DNA of 64,000 bases, taken from the NCBI GenBank assembly GCA_025499705.1, contig JAFMVE010000020.1, positions 26,525 to 90,524 on the forward strand, in the 5' to 3' direction. Below are positions 55,099-64,000 of the stretch, in pieces (the stretch's first letter is position 1; each line of letters starts with the position of its first letter). The position numbers and the translations under genes were made by a program. Origin of the DNA: Carboxylicivirga caseinilyticus. Its GTDB lineage: Bacteria > Bacteroidota > Bacteroidia > Bacteroidales > Marinilabiliaceae. The notes below the pieces were generated by a model, which saw nothing but the letters and a program-made list of their open reading frames with translations, was not told where the DNA came from and did no database searches.

Positions 55099-56730
55099 CT
55101 ATCCGTTAAAAGCGAAACTACCTACAATCTCTGGTTCTGATTTCCATGGTGCATCAACCATTTTCCAGATATCAGTACCCAACATTCTTTCCATTTCATT
55201 ATAGAAGTTGATAGCACCTTCAAATCCGGCATATGGACCACCATAATCATAAGAGTGTAACTGCTTCAAAGGCACCCCTAATTTCTGAACCACATATTTT
55301 TCTTTAATCCCTGCACAGAACATGTCTGGCTTGTAGAACTCAATTAACTTTTCTGTTTCCCAATGGTTAACATCATCAATTACCAATGAATTCTTTTTCA
55401 TTTCAGGCATCATTCCAACATAATCGCTGAATTCCATACCTTTTGCAACAGCCGCTTCTTTTTTAGCAACAAGATCGTCGCGGAAAAGCTCTTCATCTTT
55501 GGTAACAGTAATCTCTTCGATGTTACGTGAATCTGCATCAATTTTTATATCTGGAATCACGTGACGTCCTTCGTAGTCATCACGGTGAGCAAATTCGTAA
55601 CCTGCTGATACGGTAGTAACTCCTAGCTCATTGAAAAGATCCTGGTAGTGGTGAGCGCGAGATCCTCCTACGAACATCATGGCTAGTTTACCTTCTGTTT
55701 TTGGCTTCACAGCTGCTTTAACAGCTTCAACTTTTGCCATTTCTCTTGCAATAATCTCTTCTACTTTAGCTGTTAGTTCAGCATCATCGAAGAACTCAGC
55801 TACTTTACGAAGTGACTTAGCAGTACCTTCAGCACTAATGAAGTTAACTTTGAACCATGGAATACCGTATTTTGTCTCCATCATCTCAGCGATGTAGTTG
55901 ATAGAACGGTGACACATTACCAGGTTTAAGTCAGCAGTGTGCGAGTATTCCATACTTTTGATAGTAGAGTTTCCTGAGAAAGTAGATAATAACTCAATAC
56001 CAGCTTCTTCGAATAAACGCTCTAATTCAAAAGCATCACCACCAATATTATATTCACCTAACAGGTTAATCTGGAATTTACCTTTACGATCGCGATCGTT
56101 AAGACCTACAACGTTTTTAAACACCTGGTTATTGGCAATATGGTGACCAGCAGACTGTGATACACCACGGTATCCTTCACAACTAAAACCAAAGATATTG
56201 ATTCCGGTTTCTGCTTTCATTTCGCGAGCTACTGCATGAACATCATCACCAATCAAACCTACCGGACAAGTTGAGAATATACCTATCGCTTTTGGGTTGA
56301 AAATTTCCATTGCTTCGCGGATAGCATCTTTCAATTTTGCCTCTCCACCGAATACGATGTTCTCATCTTGCATATCAGTTGAGAAAGCGTACATCATGAA
56401 GTTATCTTCTCCCTCAGCTGGACGGGTTTGGTTACGACGGGTTAACCATGCGTAGAAACTACATCCAATTGGACCATGTACCAGGTTAATAATGTCTCTT
56501 GTAGGTCCTAAAACTACCCCTTTACAACCTGCGTAAGTACAACCTCTTTGAGTTATAATTCCAGGAATAGTACGAATGTTAGCCTGAATTTCTTGCTCCT
56601 CAGAAGGATCGTTAATTACCATCCCTTTCTTACGCTTCTTAGCAATTTTTGTAGGGTATTTTGCCAGGATCTCATCCATAAGTGGGGATGGATCAGGTAA
56701 TCCTTTTGTGATATCTTTCTTTTTTACCAT
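55099..56730 (-). CDS. nifD: Nitrogenase molybdenum-iron protein alpha chain
   Basis: A 543-residue NifD. P-cluster ligands are Cys64, Cys90 and Cys155 (RGCTYAGCKG, GPIGCSFYAW and STCPVGLIGDD). FeMo-co ligands are Cys273 (NLVMCHRSINY) and His492 (LHSYDYGGPY). Gln192 and His196 (GVSQSAGHH) are the residues expected around the Mo cofactor. An insert of about 50 residues near 390-440 makes it longer than Azotobacter NifD, as in cluster III enzymes. Residues indicate the Mo type rather than V or Fe-only nitrogenase. Confidence 0.98.
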   Translation of the reverse strand: MVKKKDITKGLPDPSPLMDEILAKYPTKIAKKRKKGMVINDPSEEQEIQANIRTIPGIITQRGCTYAGCKGVVLGPTRDIINLVHGPIGCSFYAWLTRRNQTRPAEGEDNFMMYAFSTDMQDENIVFGGEAKLKDAIREAMEIFNPKAIGIFSTCPVGLIGDDVHAVAREMKAETGINIFGFSCEGYRGVSQSAGHHIANNQVFKNVVGLNDRDRKGKFQINLLGEYNIGGDAFELERLFEEAGIELLSTFSGNSTIKSMEYSHTADLNLVMCHRSINYIAEMMETKYGIPWFKVNFISAEGTAKSLRKVAEFFDDAELTAKVEEIIAREMAKVEAVKAAVKPKTEGKLAMMFVGGSRAHHYQDLFNELGVTTVSAGYEFAHRDDYEGRHVIPDIKIDADSRNIEEITVTKDEELFRDDLVAKKEAAVAKGMEFSDYVGMMPEMKKNSLVIDDVNHWETEKLIEFYKPDMFCAGIKEKYVVQKLGVPLKQLHSYDYGGPYAGFEGAINFYNEMERMLGTDIWKMVDAPWKSEPEIVGSFAFNG

Positions 56731-56742
56731 TGCACTCTTTTT

Positions 56743-57123
56743 TTAAATGTCCAACACTGAATCACCTCTTTCACCGGTTCTAACTCTGATGGATTCGCTA
56801 ACTGGAAGAACGAATATTTTACCATCACCTGGAGAAGGAGTTTGATTGGCTTCGATAATTGTTTCAACACATGCTTCCACTTTATTATTAGGGATAATGA
56901 TTTGGATTACCCTTTGTGGACGTAGACGCGGTTCTTTACCCAGTAGTTCCAGTGCCTCAGGAGTATCATTTTTAGCTCCCTCAATTACTTTTGCATCCCA
57001 TAAGCCTTTACCTCTTCCAAAAACTTTTCCTGATGCTGTCATTGAAGTGATACCTGCATCTCTTAAAGCTCTTTTGGTTTCGTTCATCTTATCGATGCGA
57101 ATTATGGCCATTACACATTTCAT
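56743..57123 (-). CDS. nifI2: NifI2, PII-like regulator of nitrogenase
   Basis: A 126-residue PII-family protein (KCVMAIIRIDKMNETKRALR) with the T-loop region replaced by an extended GRGKGLWDAKVIEGAKN segment. The C-terminal part has the PII signature near GDGKIFVLPVSESIRVRTGE. In methanogens and anaerobes NifI1 and NifI2 bind and inhibit the MoFe protein, relieved by 2-oxoglutarate. It lies between nifI1 and nifD, as in those systems, 12 nt upstream of nifD. Confidence 0.95.
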   Translation of the reverse strand: MKCVMAIIRIDKMNETKRALRDAGITSMTASGKVFGRGKGLWDAKVIEGAKNDTPEALELLGKEPRLRPQRVIQIIIPNNKVEACVETIIEANQTPSPGDGKIFVLPVSESIRVRTGERGDSVLDI

Positions 57124-57184
57124 CTGCTTAGTTTTTTAATGGTCATATGAAACTTACCGAAATCAGTACTTTTCTTTAGCTTGT

Positions 57185-57212
57185 AAAGAGGAATTGTACC
57201 TGGCACCTCTTT
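57185..57212 (-). repeat. Hairpin between nifI1 and nifI2
   Basis: AAAGAGG (57185-57191) and CCTCTTT (57206-57212) form a 7-bp stem with a 14-nt loop in the 119-nt gap. On the minus strand no U-run follows, so mRNA processing or translational control is more likely than termination. Confidence 0.45.
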
Positions 57213-57242
57213 CGGTTAGTTACATAGAATCAGGTTAATTGA

Positions 57243-57569
57243 TTAAAGTTCCTTACTACCTCTACTGATAGTGTACGATTCGTCAACAGGAGAAATAAAT
57301 ATCTTACCGTCTCCGAAAGCACCTTTAGGCTCAGTGCGAGCAGCCTCCATAATTGTAGTAACTGCAAAGTCTTTATCTTCGTCTTTTACCACCATTATTA
57401 ACATTTCTTTTGGAAGCTCATCATAGGTAACATCACCAATTTTGATTCCTCGCTGCTTACCACGACCTACAACAGGCATTTTTGTAACAGCTATGTAACC
57501 AGCTTCGAACAAAGCTTTTAACACTTTACTTGTTTTTTCTGGGCGAATTATCGCTTTTATCATTAACAT
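57243..57569 (-). CDS. nifI1: NifI1, PII-like regulator of nitrogenase
   Basis: A 108-residue PII-family protein that starts MLMIKAIIRPEKTSKVLKAL. T-loop residues near VGRGKQRGIKIGDVTYDELP and the C-terminal GDGKIFISPVDESYTISRGS fit NifI1 rather than housekeeping GlnB. It is encoded 65 nt downstream of nifH. Together with NifI2 it allows rapid post-translational switch-off by ammonium. No draT/draG genes are seen, so this may be the main switch. Confidence 0.95.
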   Translation of the reverse strand: MLMIKAIIRPEKTSKVLKALFEAGYIAVTKMPVVGRGKQRGIKIGDVTYDELPKEMLIMVVKDEDKDFAVTTIMEAARTEPKGAFGDGKIFISPVDESYTISRGSKEL

Positions 57570-57634
57570 AGTCGATTCTCTTTAGTAGTTATTTTGTCTG
57601 AGTTTAATTTAGCACAACCTGTAAAAGGTTTTTA

Positions 57635-58471
<837 letters not shown>

Positions 58472-58498
58472 TTAATGGTTATTATTTGCAAGAGTCAA

Positions 58499-58514
58499 AG
58501 CACACAATGTGCCA
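58499..58514 (-). promoter_or_regulatory. Sigma-54 (-24/-12) promoter of the nif operon
   Basis: The minus strand reads TGGCACATTGTGTGCT. The GG (-24) and GC (-12) dinucleotides are separated by exactly 10 nt as sigma-54 requires, with one mismatch to TTGC at -12. Initiation near 58489 gives a leader of about 30 nt before nifH. A NifA-like activator is encoded 3.4 kb away. Confidence 0.75.
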
Positions 58515-58627
58515 ATGACAAAAATCATGATATAAAGAACCATCTTAAAAAGATCCTATCTTATTGATATTCTGCACTATAAAATTTTGAAAATATTTTT
58601 TTGCTTTTTTGGCACGCACCTATTTTC

Positions 58628-58641
58628 CTACATTTATGTAG
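58628..58641. promoter_or_regulatory. Palindrome upstream of nifH, candidate activator site
   Basis: CTACATTTATGTAG is a perfect 14-bp palindrome centred about 120 bp upstream of the sigma-54 element, the usual distance for an enhancer-binding protein site. It does not match the proteobacterial NifA site TGT-N10-ACA, so binding by the local NifA-like protein is inference. Confidence 0.5.
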
Positions 58642-58740
58642 AAACCCTATTCTAAAGCAACATTTGAAGTAAAAAATATGCAATTATTTGATTACAACCC
58701 CCTTAAATATATATTCAATCCTTCAAAAAACACATTAATG

Positions 58741-58755
58741 TTACATTTAGTGTAA
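58741..58755. promoter_or_regulatory. Second palindrome upstream of nifH
   Basis: TTACATTTAGTGTAA is an inverted repeat (TTACA-N5-TGTAA) 227 bp upstream of the sigma-54 element. It shares ACATTTA with the palindrome at 58628-58641, suggesting two related sites. Confidence 0.45.
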
Positions 58756-58983
58756 AAAACACATATATTATTCAGGATATATCAAAGGAAGATAGATTGA
58801 GTTTAACCTTATACAAGATAAACTTAAAGTGGCAGGCAAAATCAATAAACGAAAAGAGACTAAAAAATAATTTCACTGAATAGATCGGGATTTAATATAA
58901 AGAATATCAATATTTGAATATTATACATTACGCAAATAAAAAAGCAGATTAGATAATTAGTTGGATAAAACGCAATTTTGCAA

Positions 58984-59009
58984 TAAGCAAGTAATGTATT
59001 ACTTGCTTA
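58984..59009. repeat. Long perfect palindrome in the nif regulatory gap
   Basis: TAAGCAAGTAAT (58984-58995), GT, then ATTACTTGCTTA (58998-59009) form a 12-bp perfect dyad with a 2-nt centre. So short a loop disfavours an RNA terminator and suits a protein-binding site, about 470 bp upstream of the nif promoter. Confidence 0.5.
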
Positions 59010-59150
59010 ATAATATAAGGTGTAAATTGTATTTACTATATAAAAATATGGAGGCATTAAGTAATATATCTTTAGTAATCTCCTTTTTCAAAAAGAAACC
59101 TAAAGATTTATGCAATGAGTTAATAAAAAAGTATAGCTAACTCTATAACG

Positions 59151-59546
59151 TTATTTTTCCATAATATATTCAGGATTAGCCGGTGACTTAAATCCAAATT
59201 GTTCATAAAACCCATGAGCATCAGCAGTAGCAAGGCGCCAACGCTTAACATTAATTAATTTTTCATCTTCCATTATTGCTTTCAATAAGTACTTACCAAC
59301 TCCACAACCTTGATATCCGGGCAATATGAAAACGTCTAACAGCCAACCAAAAACAACAAAATCGGTAATAACCCGTGCGAAACCAATTTGCTTACAGTCT
59401 TTATAAATACCATAACATAACGAATTATTAATAGATTCCTGTATCATATCTTTTGTTCTATCCTGAGCCCAGTATGAGTCTTCAGAAAGATATTGAACAA
59501 TCATATCTATATCTAATTCACTTTTCTCGGTTGAAATTGTATACAT
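59151..59546 (-). CDS. GNAT-family N-acetyltransferase
   Basis: A 131-residue GNAT protein. The acetyl-CoA motif A is LDVFILPGYQGCGVGKYLLK, with the Q-x-x-G-x-G pattern, and the C-terminal motif B includes ADAHGFYEQFGF. It resembles small cytoplasmic acetyltransferases of unknown substrate, many acting on amines or protein N-termini. It lies downstream of a hairpin that ends 6 nt before its ATG. It is encoded next to a STAS-like gene in the gap between nifH and hemH. No specific role is deducible. Confidence 0.85.
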   Translation of the reverse strand: MYTISTEKSELDIDMIVQYLSEDSYWAQDRTKDMIQESINNSLCYGIYKDCKQIGFARVITDFVVFGWLLDVFILPGYQGCGVGKYLLKAIMEDEKLINVKRWRLATADAHGFYEQFGFKSPANPEYIMEK

Positions 59547-59552
59547 GTTTAG

Positions 59553-59580
59553 CTACCATAAGTATTCAACCCTATGGTAG
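59553..59580. promoter_or_regulatory. Hairpin abutting the GNAT start codon
   Basis: CTACCATA (59553-59560) pairs with TATGGTAG (59573-59580) across a 12-nt loop. On the minus strand it ends 6 nt before the GNAT ATG and could limit ribosome access. On the plus strand it is followed by six T residues and could be a terminator for antisense or unknown plus-strand transcripts. Confidence 0.45.
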
Positions 59581-59628
59581 TTTTTTAAAATTACATTGCA
59601 AGCTATATCAAAATCCTATCTCAACCAA

Positions 59629-60000
59629 TCAAACTATAATCCACTGAACGGCAGCATCTACAGTTGAAAACGGTTTAATCTTTAGTTTACTTTCTTTCTC
59701 TGCTCCTAATGTTGGGTAAACAGTTGACTTAGGTTTATCACAAACAACAGCTAATTTTATAGAGTAAAAGCATTCATGCTGATTTAAATATGACATTAAC
59801 AGTTTAAAGGAATTTAAATCCATTACCAAATCACACTCTGTAAGATTATTGATGACGCCTTTTAGCTGGTGCGTTAAAAGACTTTCATTTCGCAAATATT
59901 CCCAGGATCGTATAATCTCATTAACATCTACCTCACCTTTAAAATTACGTATAAGTATTGATTTAGAAAACCGGGAATGTTTCTGATATAAAATACTCAT
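59629..60000 (-). CDS. Small SpoIIAA/STAS-like protein, paralogue C
   Basis: A 123-residue soluble protein of unknown function. Its order matches paralogues A (14558-15019) and B (39830-40267): strand SILIRNFKGEVDVNEI, central VINNLTECDLVMDLNSFKLL, strand IKLAVVCDKPKSTVYP and a final FSTVDAAVQWIIV. The central DFR motif of A and B is replaced by NNL. It lies 82 nt upstream of the GNAT gene on the same strand and may be co-transcribed with it. Nearness to nif genes may be chance. Confidence 0.6.
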   Translation of the reverse strand: MSILYQKHSRFSKSILIRNFKGEVDVNEIIRSWEYLRNESLLTHQLKGVINNLTECDLVMDLNSFKLLMSYLNQHECFYSIKLAVVCDKPKSTVYPTLGAEKESKLKIKPFSTVDAAVQWIIV

Positions 60001-60367
60001 TTTATTAAGTTTAGGAAGGGTTTAAAAGCAATTCATAAACTTAATATAACATTTATTGATCAATACGTCAACAATCTATCTGTAAAAATAATATTCAATA
60101 CAACTATTCTTATTTAAATTGAATAAAGAAGTCAACTAATCCAACCTAAGAAAACATTATTTTTTATCATTAAAGAAATACAAATAGTTAGAGGAATATT
60201 AATATTCTCAATCCTTGAATTATTCATCTTGTCAAACACGCATTTATTTAATTTAATAATATTTCTAGTGCTATATTTTCACCAATCAACTTTAATTTAT
60301 TTTTGTCAATTAATTTGGCATAGGATTTGAGTTAACTTCAGTAGATTTTTTTTATAAATTTGAGTTA
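60001..60367. other. AT-rich intergenic region
   Basis: About 370 bp between the STAS-like gene and the hemH terminator. I see no gene, promoter with both elements or repeat in it. Confidence 0.5.
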
Positions 60368-60407
60368 TATAAAAAAGATGGCAGCAACGGCTACCATCTT
60401 TTTTATA
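60368..60407. terminator. Terminator after hemH
   Basis: A 14-bp perfect stem (60368-60381 with 60394-60407, core AAAAAAGATGG/CCATCTTTTTT) with a 12-nt loop, 37 nt past the hemH stop. The T-run lies within the stem on both strands, so it could work in both directions. Confidence 0.85.
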
Positions 60408-60444
60408 CTTTAATAACGCTTTTAAAATTTCTAAATTCATAAAA

Positions 60445-61479
60445 TTATATTCTTTGATTTAGAATATTATAAATTGCTTCAGCCCAACTATTATCGGCGT
60501 TTAAACTTTCTGTAAATGCAAACTTCTCACCTCCTTTTTCCAAAAATAATTCTTTATACTGCTCACCAATCTCCAGTGTTGTTTCCAAACAATCCGCCAC
60601 AAAAGAAGGCGACACAACCAATAAGTTTTTAATTCCTTTACTCGCCAATTGCTCAACCGTGACATCAGTGTAAGGTTTAATCCATGGCGATTTACCTAAT
60701 CTGCTTTGAAAGGAAGTAGTAAAGGTATTCATATCCAAGGTAGCTCTTTCAGCAATTAACCTGGTTGTATTGAAACAAGCAGACCTATAACAATATCTTT
60801 TAACTTCATTTTTACGACTACAACTACATTCAGGCCAACTACAAAGATTAGAATTTTGTTTTTGTATATTTTCCAAGTGTCTTTCTGGTATACCATGGTA
60901 ACTAAATAAAATATGGTCAGGTTTATATTTAATTACATCGTCACTCACCTTTTTTGCAAATGCATTAATATATTCAGAATCCTCATGGTAATCATTTATA
61001 AAATCAATAGATGGTATTACTTCCCATTTAGAGATAATTTCCATTACTTTTTGAGCAACAGAACCAATAGTAGCCGATGCATATTGAGGAAACAATGGAA
61101 AAACAATAATTCGGTCAACGGATTTATGTTTAAGTTTGTTTAAAGCAGATTCAATCGAAGGACTTTGATATCTCATTGCAAGCTCAACTTCAACATTAGC
61201 TGCATTCCGTATAAATAAATTCTGTACTTTCTCTTTTAATTCTTTTCCATAAACTAAAAGGGGTGATCCATTATCCAACCACAACTTTTCATATTCTATT
61301 GATACTTTTTTTGACCTAAATGGGGCTATTATTCCCCTAACTAATAAAAAACGTTTCCAATATGGAATATCAATAACACGACCATCCATTAGAAATTCGG
61401 CCAGATACTTCTTTACGTCTTTTCTGGAAAAACTATCAGGAGTTCCTAAATTAACTAATAATACACCTGTTTTTTTCAT
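60445..61479 (-). CDS. hemH: Ferrochelatase
   Basis: A 344-residue ferrochelatase starting MKKTGVLLVNLGTPDSFSRK at the ATG at 61479. An ATG 24 nt upstream would add a non-conserved extension. Family residues include LFSYHGIPERHL, with the metal-site His, and the YRSACFNTTRLIAERA segment. It inserts ferrous iron into protoporphyrin at the cytoplasmic membrane, the last step of haem synthesis. Haem production implies cytochromes and at least some respiration. It is transcribed alone, divergent from the NifA-like gene. Confidence 0.95.
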   Translation of the reverse strand: MKKTGVLLVNLGTPDSFSRKDVKKYLAEFLMDGRVIDIPYWKRFLLVRGIIAPFRSKKVSIEYEKLWLDNGSPLLVYGKELKEKVQNLFIRNAANVEVELAMRYQSPSIESALNKLKHKSVDRIIVFPLFPQYASATIGSVAQKVMEIISKWEVIPSIDFINDYHEDSEYINAFAKKVSDDVIKYKPDHILFSYHGIPERHLENIQKQNSNLCSWPECSCSRKNEVKRYCYRSACFNTTRLIAERATLDMNTFTTSFQSRLGKSPWIKPYTDVTVEQLASKGIKNLLVVSPSFVADCLETTLEIGEQYKELFLEKGGEKFAFTESLNADNSWAEAIYNILNQRI

Positions 61480-61864
61480 TAAATAATCTTTAAACAATAT
61501 CATTCAAACGACTACCCGAGTATTTTGTTCAAATATTTATTTGATAAAATAAACAAAAAATACAAGCAAATACGATAATATAAAACAATAAATACTCTAG
61601 CAAAATTAGAGTAGAATAATCCTTTTAATCATTAATTCAAAATAAACTCTCAAACGTTATTTTGACATAAATTGTGATAAAAGTAAAAACCGGCAATCAA
61701 TCCTTATTCGAGAAAATCAAAAACACTCCTTACATTTGAGAACTTTTTAAGGGGTTTAAATTTATATTTATTATAAATTAACTGTTTTAAGCTACAATTC
61801 AAAGGGGTTGTATCGAATAATTTGTATTTTTGACATATCTAATACAACCACGACAACAAAGCCT
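61480..61864. other. Divergent region between hemH and the NifA-like gene
   Basis: About 385 bp without a gene. Two -7 matches on the plus strand, TACATTTG (61731-61738) and TATTTTTG (61825-61832), could start the NifA-like transcript. Neither has a well-spaced TTG, and no sigma-54 element was seen. Confidence 0.45.
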
Positions 61865-63421
61865 ATGGAATTCAGATGTAGAAAAGTTGGTGATGAATGT
61901 TATGGATTCAAAGAGTTAACATTACTTTTTGATATCAGCCAGCGATTGCTTGAAAGTAAAGAATTAAATAATGACCTAACCCCCATTATGGCTTCTTTAG
62001 TAAAACACCTTAATGCAGAAAGAAGCTTTGTAACAATTTTTAACCGCGAAAATCAACAAATATTAATTAAAGCCTCTTATGGATTAAGCGAATCTCAAAA
62101 AGCAAGAGGAAAATACAATTTAGGTGAAGGTATTATTGGTAAAGTTGTTGAATTAGCAAAACCCGTTGTTATACCTGAGATATCTAAATCTAAATTATTT
62201 ATCAATAAAACAAAAGCTGAACTTACCAAAAACGGACAAGAACTTACATATATATGTGTTCCATTATTGCTTGACAATATTGTATCGGGAGCTTTAAGTG
62301 TTATTAAAGTTTTTAACCCAAAAATAGAAGGGTCTGAAGACATCCAATTACTAAGCATCATAGGCTCCATGATTGCAAAAACAGCTCGTTACAAACAAGC
62401 TAAGATGGAGGAGCTTGAGCGTTTACGTGAAGAAAATAGAAATCTGCAGGATCAGATTAAAGAAACCAATCGGCATAATATCATCGGCAATTCTGGTAAA
62501 ATGAAGGACCTGTTTGCCTTAGTTAACCGTGTTGCTCAAACTAACAGTACCGTATTGCTACGTGGCGAGAGTGGTATTGGAAAGGAGTTATTTGCCGAGG
62601 CCATTCACAATAATAGTAACAGAAAAAATAAAAACCTGATTAAGGTTAACTGTTCAGCATTACCTGAGTCGTTAATCGAAAGTGAATTATTTGGTCACGA
62701 GAAAGGTGCTTTTACAGGTGCTGACCAGCAGCGAAAAGGAAGGTTTGAACTGGCTCATGGAGGAACAATATTCCTGGATGAAATTGGTGATTTACCACTT
62801 CCAACACAGGTAAAGTTACTTCGTGTAATTCAGGAAAGAGAATTTGAGCGAATAGGTGGAACTGAAACAATAAAAACAGATGTTCGCATAGTAGCAGCTA
62901 CAAATAGAAACCTGGAAGAACAAATTGAAAAAGGAGAATATCGTGAGGATTTATACTATCGTATCAATGTATTCCCAATATTCATACCCCCATTAAGAGA
63001 AAGACGTGATGATATTCCAATTTTGGTTGACCACTTTATAGATAAGTTTAACAAAAAGAATGGAAGAAGCATCAAACGAATAACAACTTCTGCCATCAAT
63101 ATGCTTATGGTACATCGCTGGCCGGGCAATATCCGTGAATTGGAAAATGTAATCGAAAGAGCCTGTATTATGTGTAAGGATGATGTAATTCATAGTTACG
63201 ACCTACCTCCTACTCTTCAAACAGCCGACTCAACCAATACACAGATTGAAGGCGGTATGGTTCCTATAATAGAGCAAGTTGAAAAGCAATTAATACGCGA
63301 TGCACTTACCACTACAAAAGGAAATATTACCAAGGCAGCAGAAGTATTACAAATTACTGAAAGAATGTTAGGTACTCGAATAAAAAAATACGAAATTGAT
63401 GCCTGGAGATTTAAAGTTTAA
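61865..63421 (+). CDS. nifA: NifA-like sigma-54-dependent activator (GAF, AAA+, Fis-type HTH)
   Basis: A 518-residue enhancer-binding protein from the ATG at 61865; a TTG further upstream extends the frame without domain sense. A GAF domain spans about 20-175. The AAA+ domain begins near 205 with Walker A GESGIGKE (about 235), the sigma-54 contact GAFTGA near 282 and Walker B FLDEIGDL near 303. The Fis-type HTH is at about 480-516 (GNITKAAEVLQITERMLG). Cys434 and Cys437 lie at the AAA+/linker boundary, and Cys5/Cys12 at the N-terminus. NifA is favoured because nif genes and their sigma-54 promoter are close, but another sigma-54 activator is possible. Confidence 0.75.
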   Translation: MEFRCRKVGDECYGFKELTLLFDISQRLLESKELNNDLTPIMASLVKHLNAERSFVTIFNRENQQILIKASYGLSESQKARGKYNLGEGIIGKVVELAKPVVIPEISKSKLFINKTKAELTKNGQELTYICVPLLLDNIVSGALSVIKVFNPKIEGSEDIQLLSIIGSMIAKTARYKQAKMEELERLREENRNLQDQIKETNRHNIIGNSGKMKDLFALVNRVAQTNSTVLLRGESGIGKELFAEAIHNNSNRKNKNLIKVNCSALPESLIESELFGHEKGAFTGADQQRKGRFELAHGGTIFLDEIGDLPLPTQVKLLRVIQEREFERIGGTETIKTDVRIVAATNRNLEEQIEKGEYREDLYYRINVFPIFIPPLRERRDDIPILVDHFIDKFNKKNGRSIKRITTSAINMLMVHRWPGNIRELENVIERACIMCKDDVIHSYDLPPTLQTADSTNTQIEGGMVPIIEQVEKQLIRDALTTTKGNITKAAEVLQITERMLGTRIKKYEIDAWRFKV

Positions 63422-63430
63422 TTTGTAAAA

Positions 63431-63907
63431 ATGAATACCAATTTATCAACTTACGAAATTGTAGATTTAACTAAGAAAGAGCATCAGAATGCTCTTTTCT
63501 TGCTTATGAATGCCTACATGCAAGACCCGATGGGTTCAGAAACCGTTTTAAGTGAAGATCTTTTTGAATTGATGAAAGAAGGTCTAAAAAAGCAAAGCAA
63601 TTATTGCGGGGTCTTACTTAAAGAAGGTAATAACTATGTTGGTTTAGCCAATTGCTTTTATGCTTTCTCTACATTTAGAGCTGCCCCTCTTTTGAATATT
63701 CATGATTTTATTGTTCTTAAAAAAGAAAGAGGTAAAGGTTTTGGAAGAAAATTGATGAGTGCAGTTAAAGATGTTGCACTAAAAAATGAATGTTGTAAAA
63801 TCACCCTTGAAGTCAGAACAGACAACCCTGTAGCTCAGAATTTATATTTAAGTGAAGGATTTGACAAAACGGATCCCGAATATTTATTTTGGCAATATAT
63901 ACTATAA
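63431..63907 (+). CDS. GNAT-family N-acetyltransferase
   Basis: A 158-residue GNAT protein. Motif A is KKERGKGFGRKLMSAVKDVA and the C-terminal segment ITLEVRTDNPVAQNLYLSEG closes the fold. It starts 9 nt after the NifA-like gene on the same strand, so the two are co-transcribed and share the terminator at 63906-63943. It differs clearly from the GNAT at 59151-59546. Its substrate is unknown. Co-transcription may be incidental. Confidence 0.87.
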   Translation: MNTNLSTYEIVDLTKKEHQNALFLLMNAYMQDPMGSETVLSEDLFELMKEGLKKQSNYCGVLLKEGNNYVGLANCFYAFSTFRAAPLLNIHDFIVLKKERGKGFGRKLMSAVKDVALKNECCKITLEVRTDNPVAQNLYLSEGFDKTDPEYLFWQYIL

Positions 63908-63943
63908 AAAGAGGGTGTCCAAAAACGGATGCCCTCTTTTTTT
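63906..63943 (+). terminator. Terminator after the nifA-GNAT operon
   Basis: AAAAAGAGGG (63906-63915) pairs with CCCTCTTTTT (63932-63941), with two G-T pairs and TCC/GGA inside. A run of T residues follows. The last 57 bp of the window show no gene. Confidence 0.85.
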
Positions 63944-64000
63944 GTTCATAATCAGTATTTTATCTTCTTAATTATTTGTTTATATGCTTGATATTTAGTA

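Larger units (their letters stand above)
58515..59150. other. Long AT-rich region upstream of nifH
   Basis: About 640 bp with no convincing gene between the nif promoter and the stop of a GNAT gene. It holds the three palindromes listed separately. A TGGCAC at 58610-58615 lacks a GC at the right spacing, so it is not a promoter. The remainder shows no motif that I recognise. Confidence 0.5.

Noticed and set aside
57201..57217. TGGCAC between nifI1 and nifI2
   Set aside because: It is on the plus strand, against the operon, and lacks the GC at the -12 position.
58610..58622. TGGCACG on the plus strand resembling a -24 sigma-54 element
   Set aside because: No GC dinucleotide occurs 10 nt after the GG, and no plus-strand gene follows it.

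Overview
The window comes from a low-GC member of the Bacteroidota. Evidence in the sequence: a SusC/SusD pair in a polysaccharide utilisation locus (PUL), a type IX secretion C-terminal tail on a hydrolase, many lipoprotein signals, and Bacteroidota-type promoters (TTG or TTTG about 17-22 bp upstream of TAnnTTTG). A complete molybdenum nitrogenase cluster with NifI1/NifI2 points to an anaerobic or facultative diazotroph. A marine Bacteroidia lineage such as Marinilabiliales would fit, but that placement is inference.

Layout. 1-11124 (minus) is one operon: susC, susD, a surface glycan-binding lipoprotein with two LamG-like domains, two GH144-family lipoproteins and a GH3 beta-glucosidase cut by the window edge. 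The enzyme set suggests beta-1,2-glucan as substrate. A divergent membrane-spanning regulator (Y_Y_Y domain plus LuxR-type HTH) follows at 11509-14343. 14.5-19 kb holds a small SpoIIAA/STAS-like protein, ahpC-ahpF and an MFS exporter. 19-27.5 kb (minus) holds hrpB, a TPR protein and the threonine operon thrA-apgM-thrC. That operon is preceded by an unannotated leader peptide with 6 threonines in 19 residues. 27.9-34.1 kb holds an orphan sugar-binding lipoprotein, an AddA/RecB-like helicase-nuclease, a chemoreceptor-like protein without a periplasmic domain and a flavin reductase. 34.2-36.2 kb holds a decayed outer-membrane gene, then pyrB-pyrI preceded by a leader reading frame that runs through a U-rich tract and an intrinsic terminator, as in enterobacterial pyrBI attenuation. 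36.3-47.3 kb holds a tricorn-like protease, a second STAS-like protein, a GH30 hydrolase, two lipoproteins of unknown function, a PLP dehydratase, lrgAB and a T9SS-exported hydrolase.

47.3-58.5 kb (minus) is the nitrogen fixation cluster in transcription order nifH-nifI1-nifI2-nifD-nifK-nifE-nifN-nifB-[2Fe-2S] ferredoxin-nifV, plus a small unknown gene overlapping the 3' end of nifV. A sigma-54 -24/-12 promoter lies about 40 bp upstream of nifH, with palindromes about 114 and 227 bp further upstream. A NifA-like sigma-54 activator lies at 61865-63421. Between them are a GNAT enzyme, a third STAS-like protein and ferrochelatase. The likely logic is that the NifA-like activator turns on nifH and the downstream genes, NifI1/NifI2 tune nitrogenase after translation, NifB/E/N/V build FeMo-cofactor and the ferredoxin supplies electrons or Fe-S chemistry.

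The least expected signals are two apparent transcription attenuators (thr and pyrBI) in a phylum where such leaders are seldom annotated, three dispersed members of a small STAS-like family, and the unknown gene fused by overlap to nifV. No CRISPR array, tRNA, rRNA or insertion sequence was seen.
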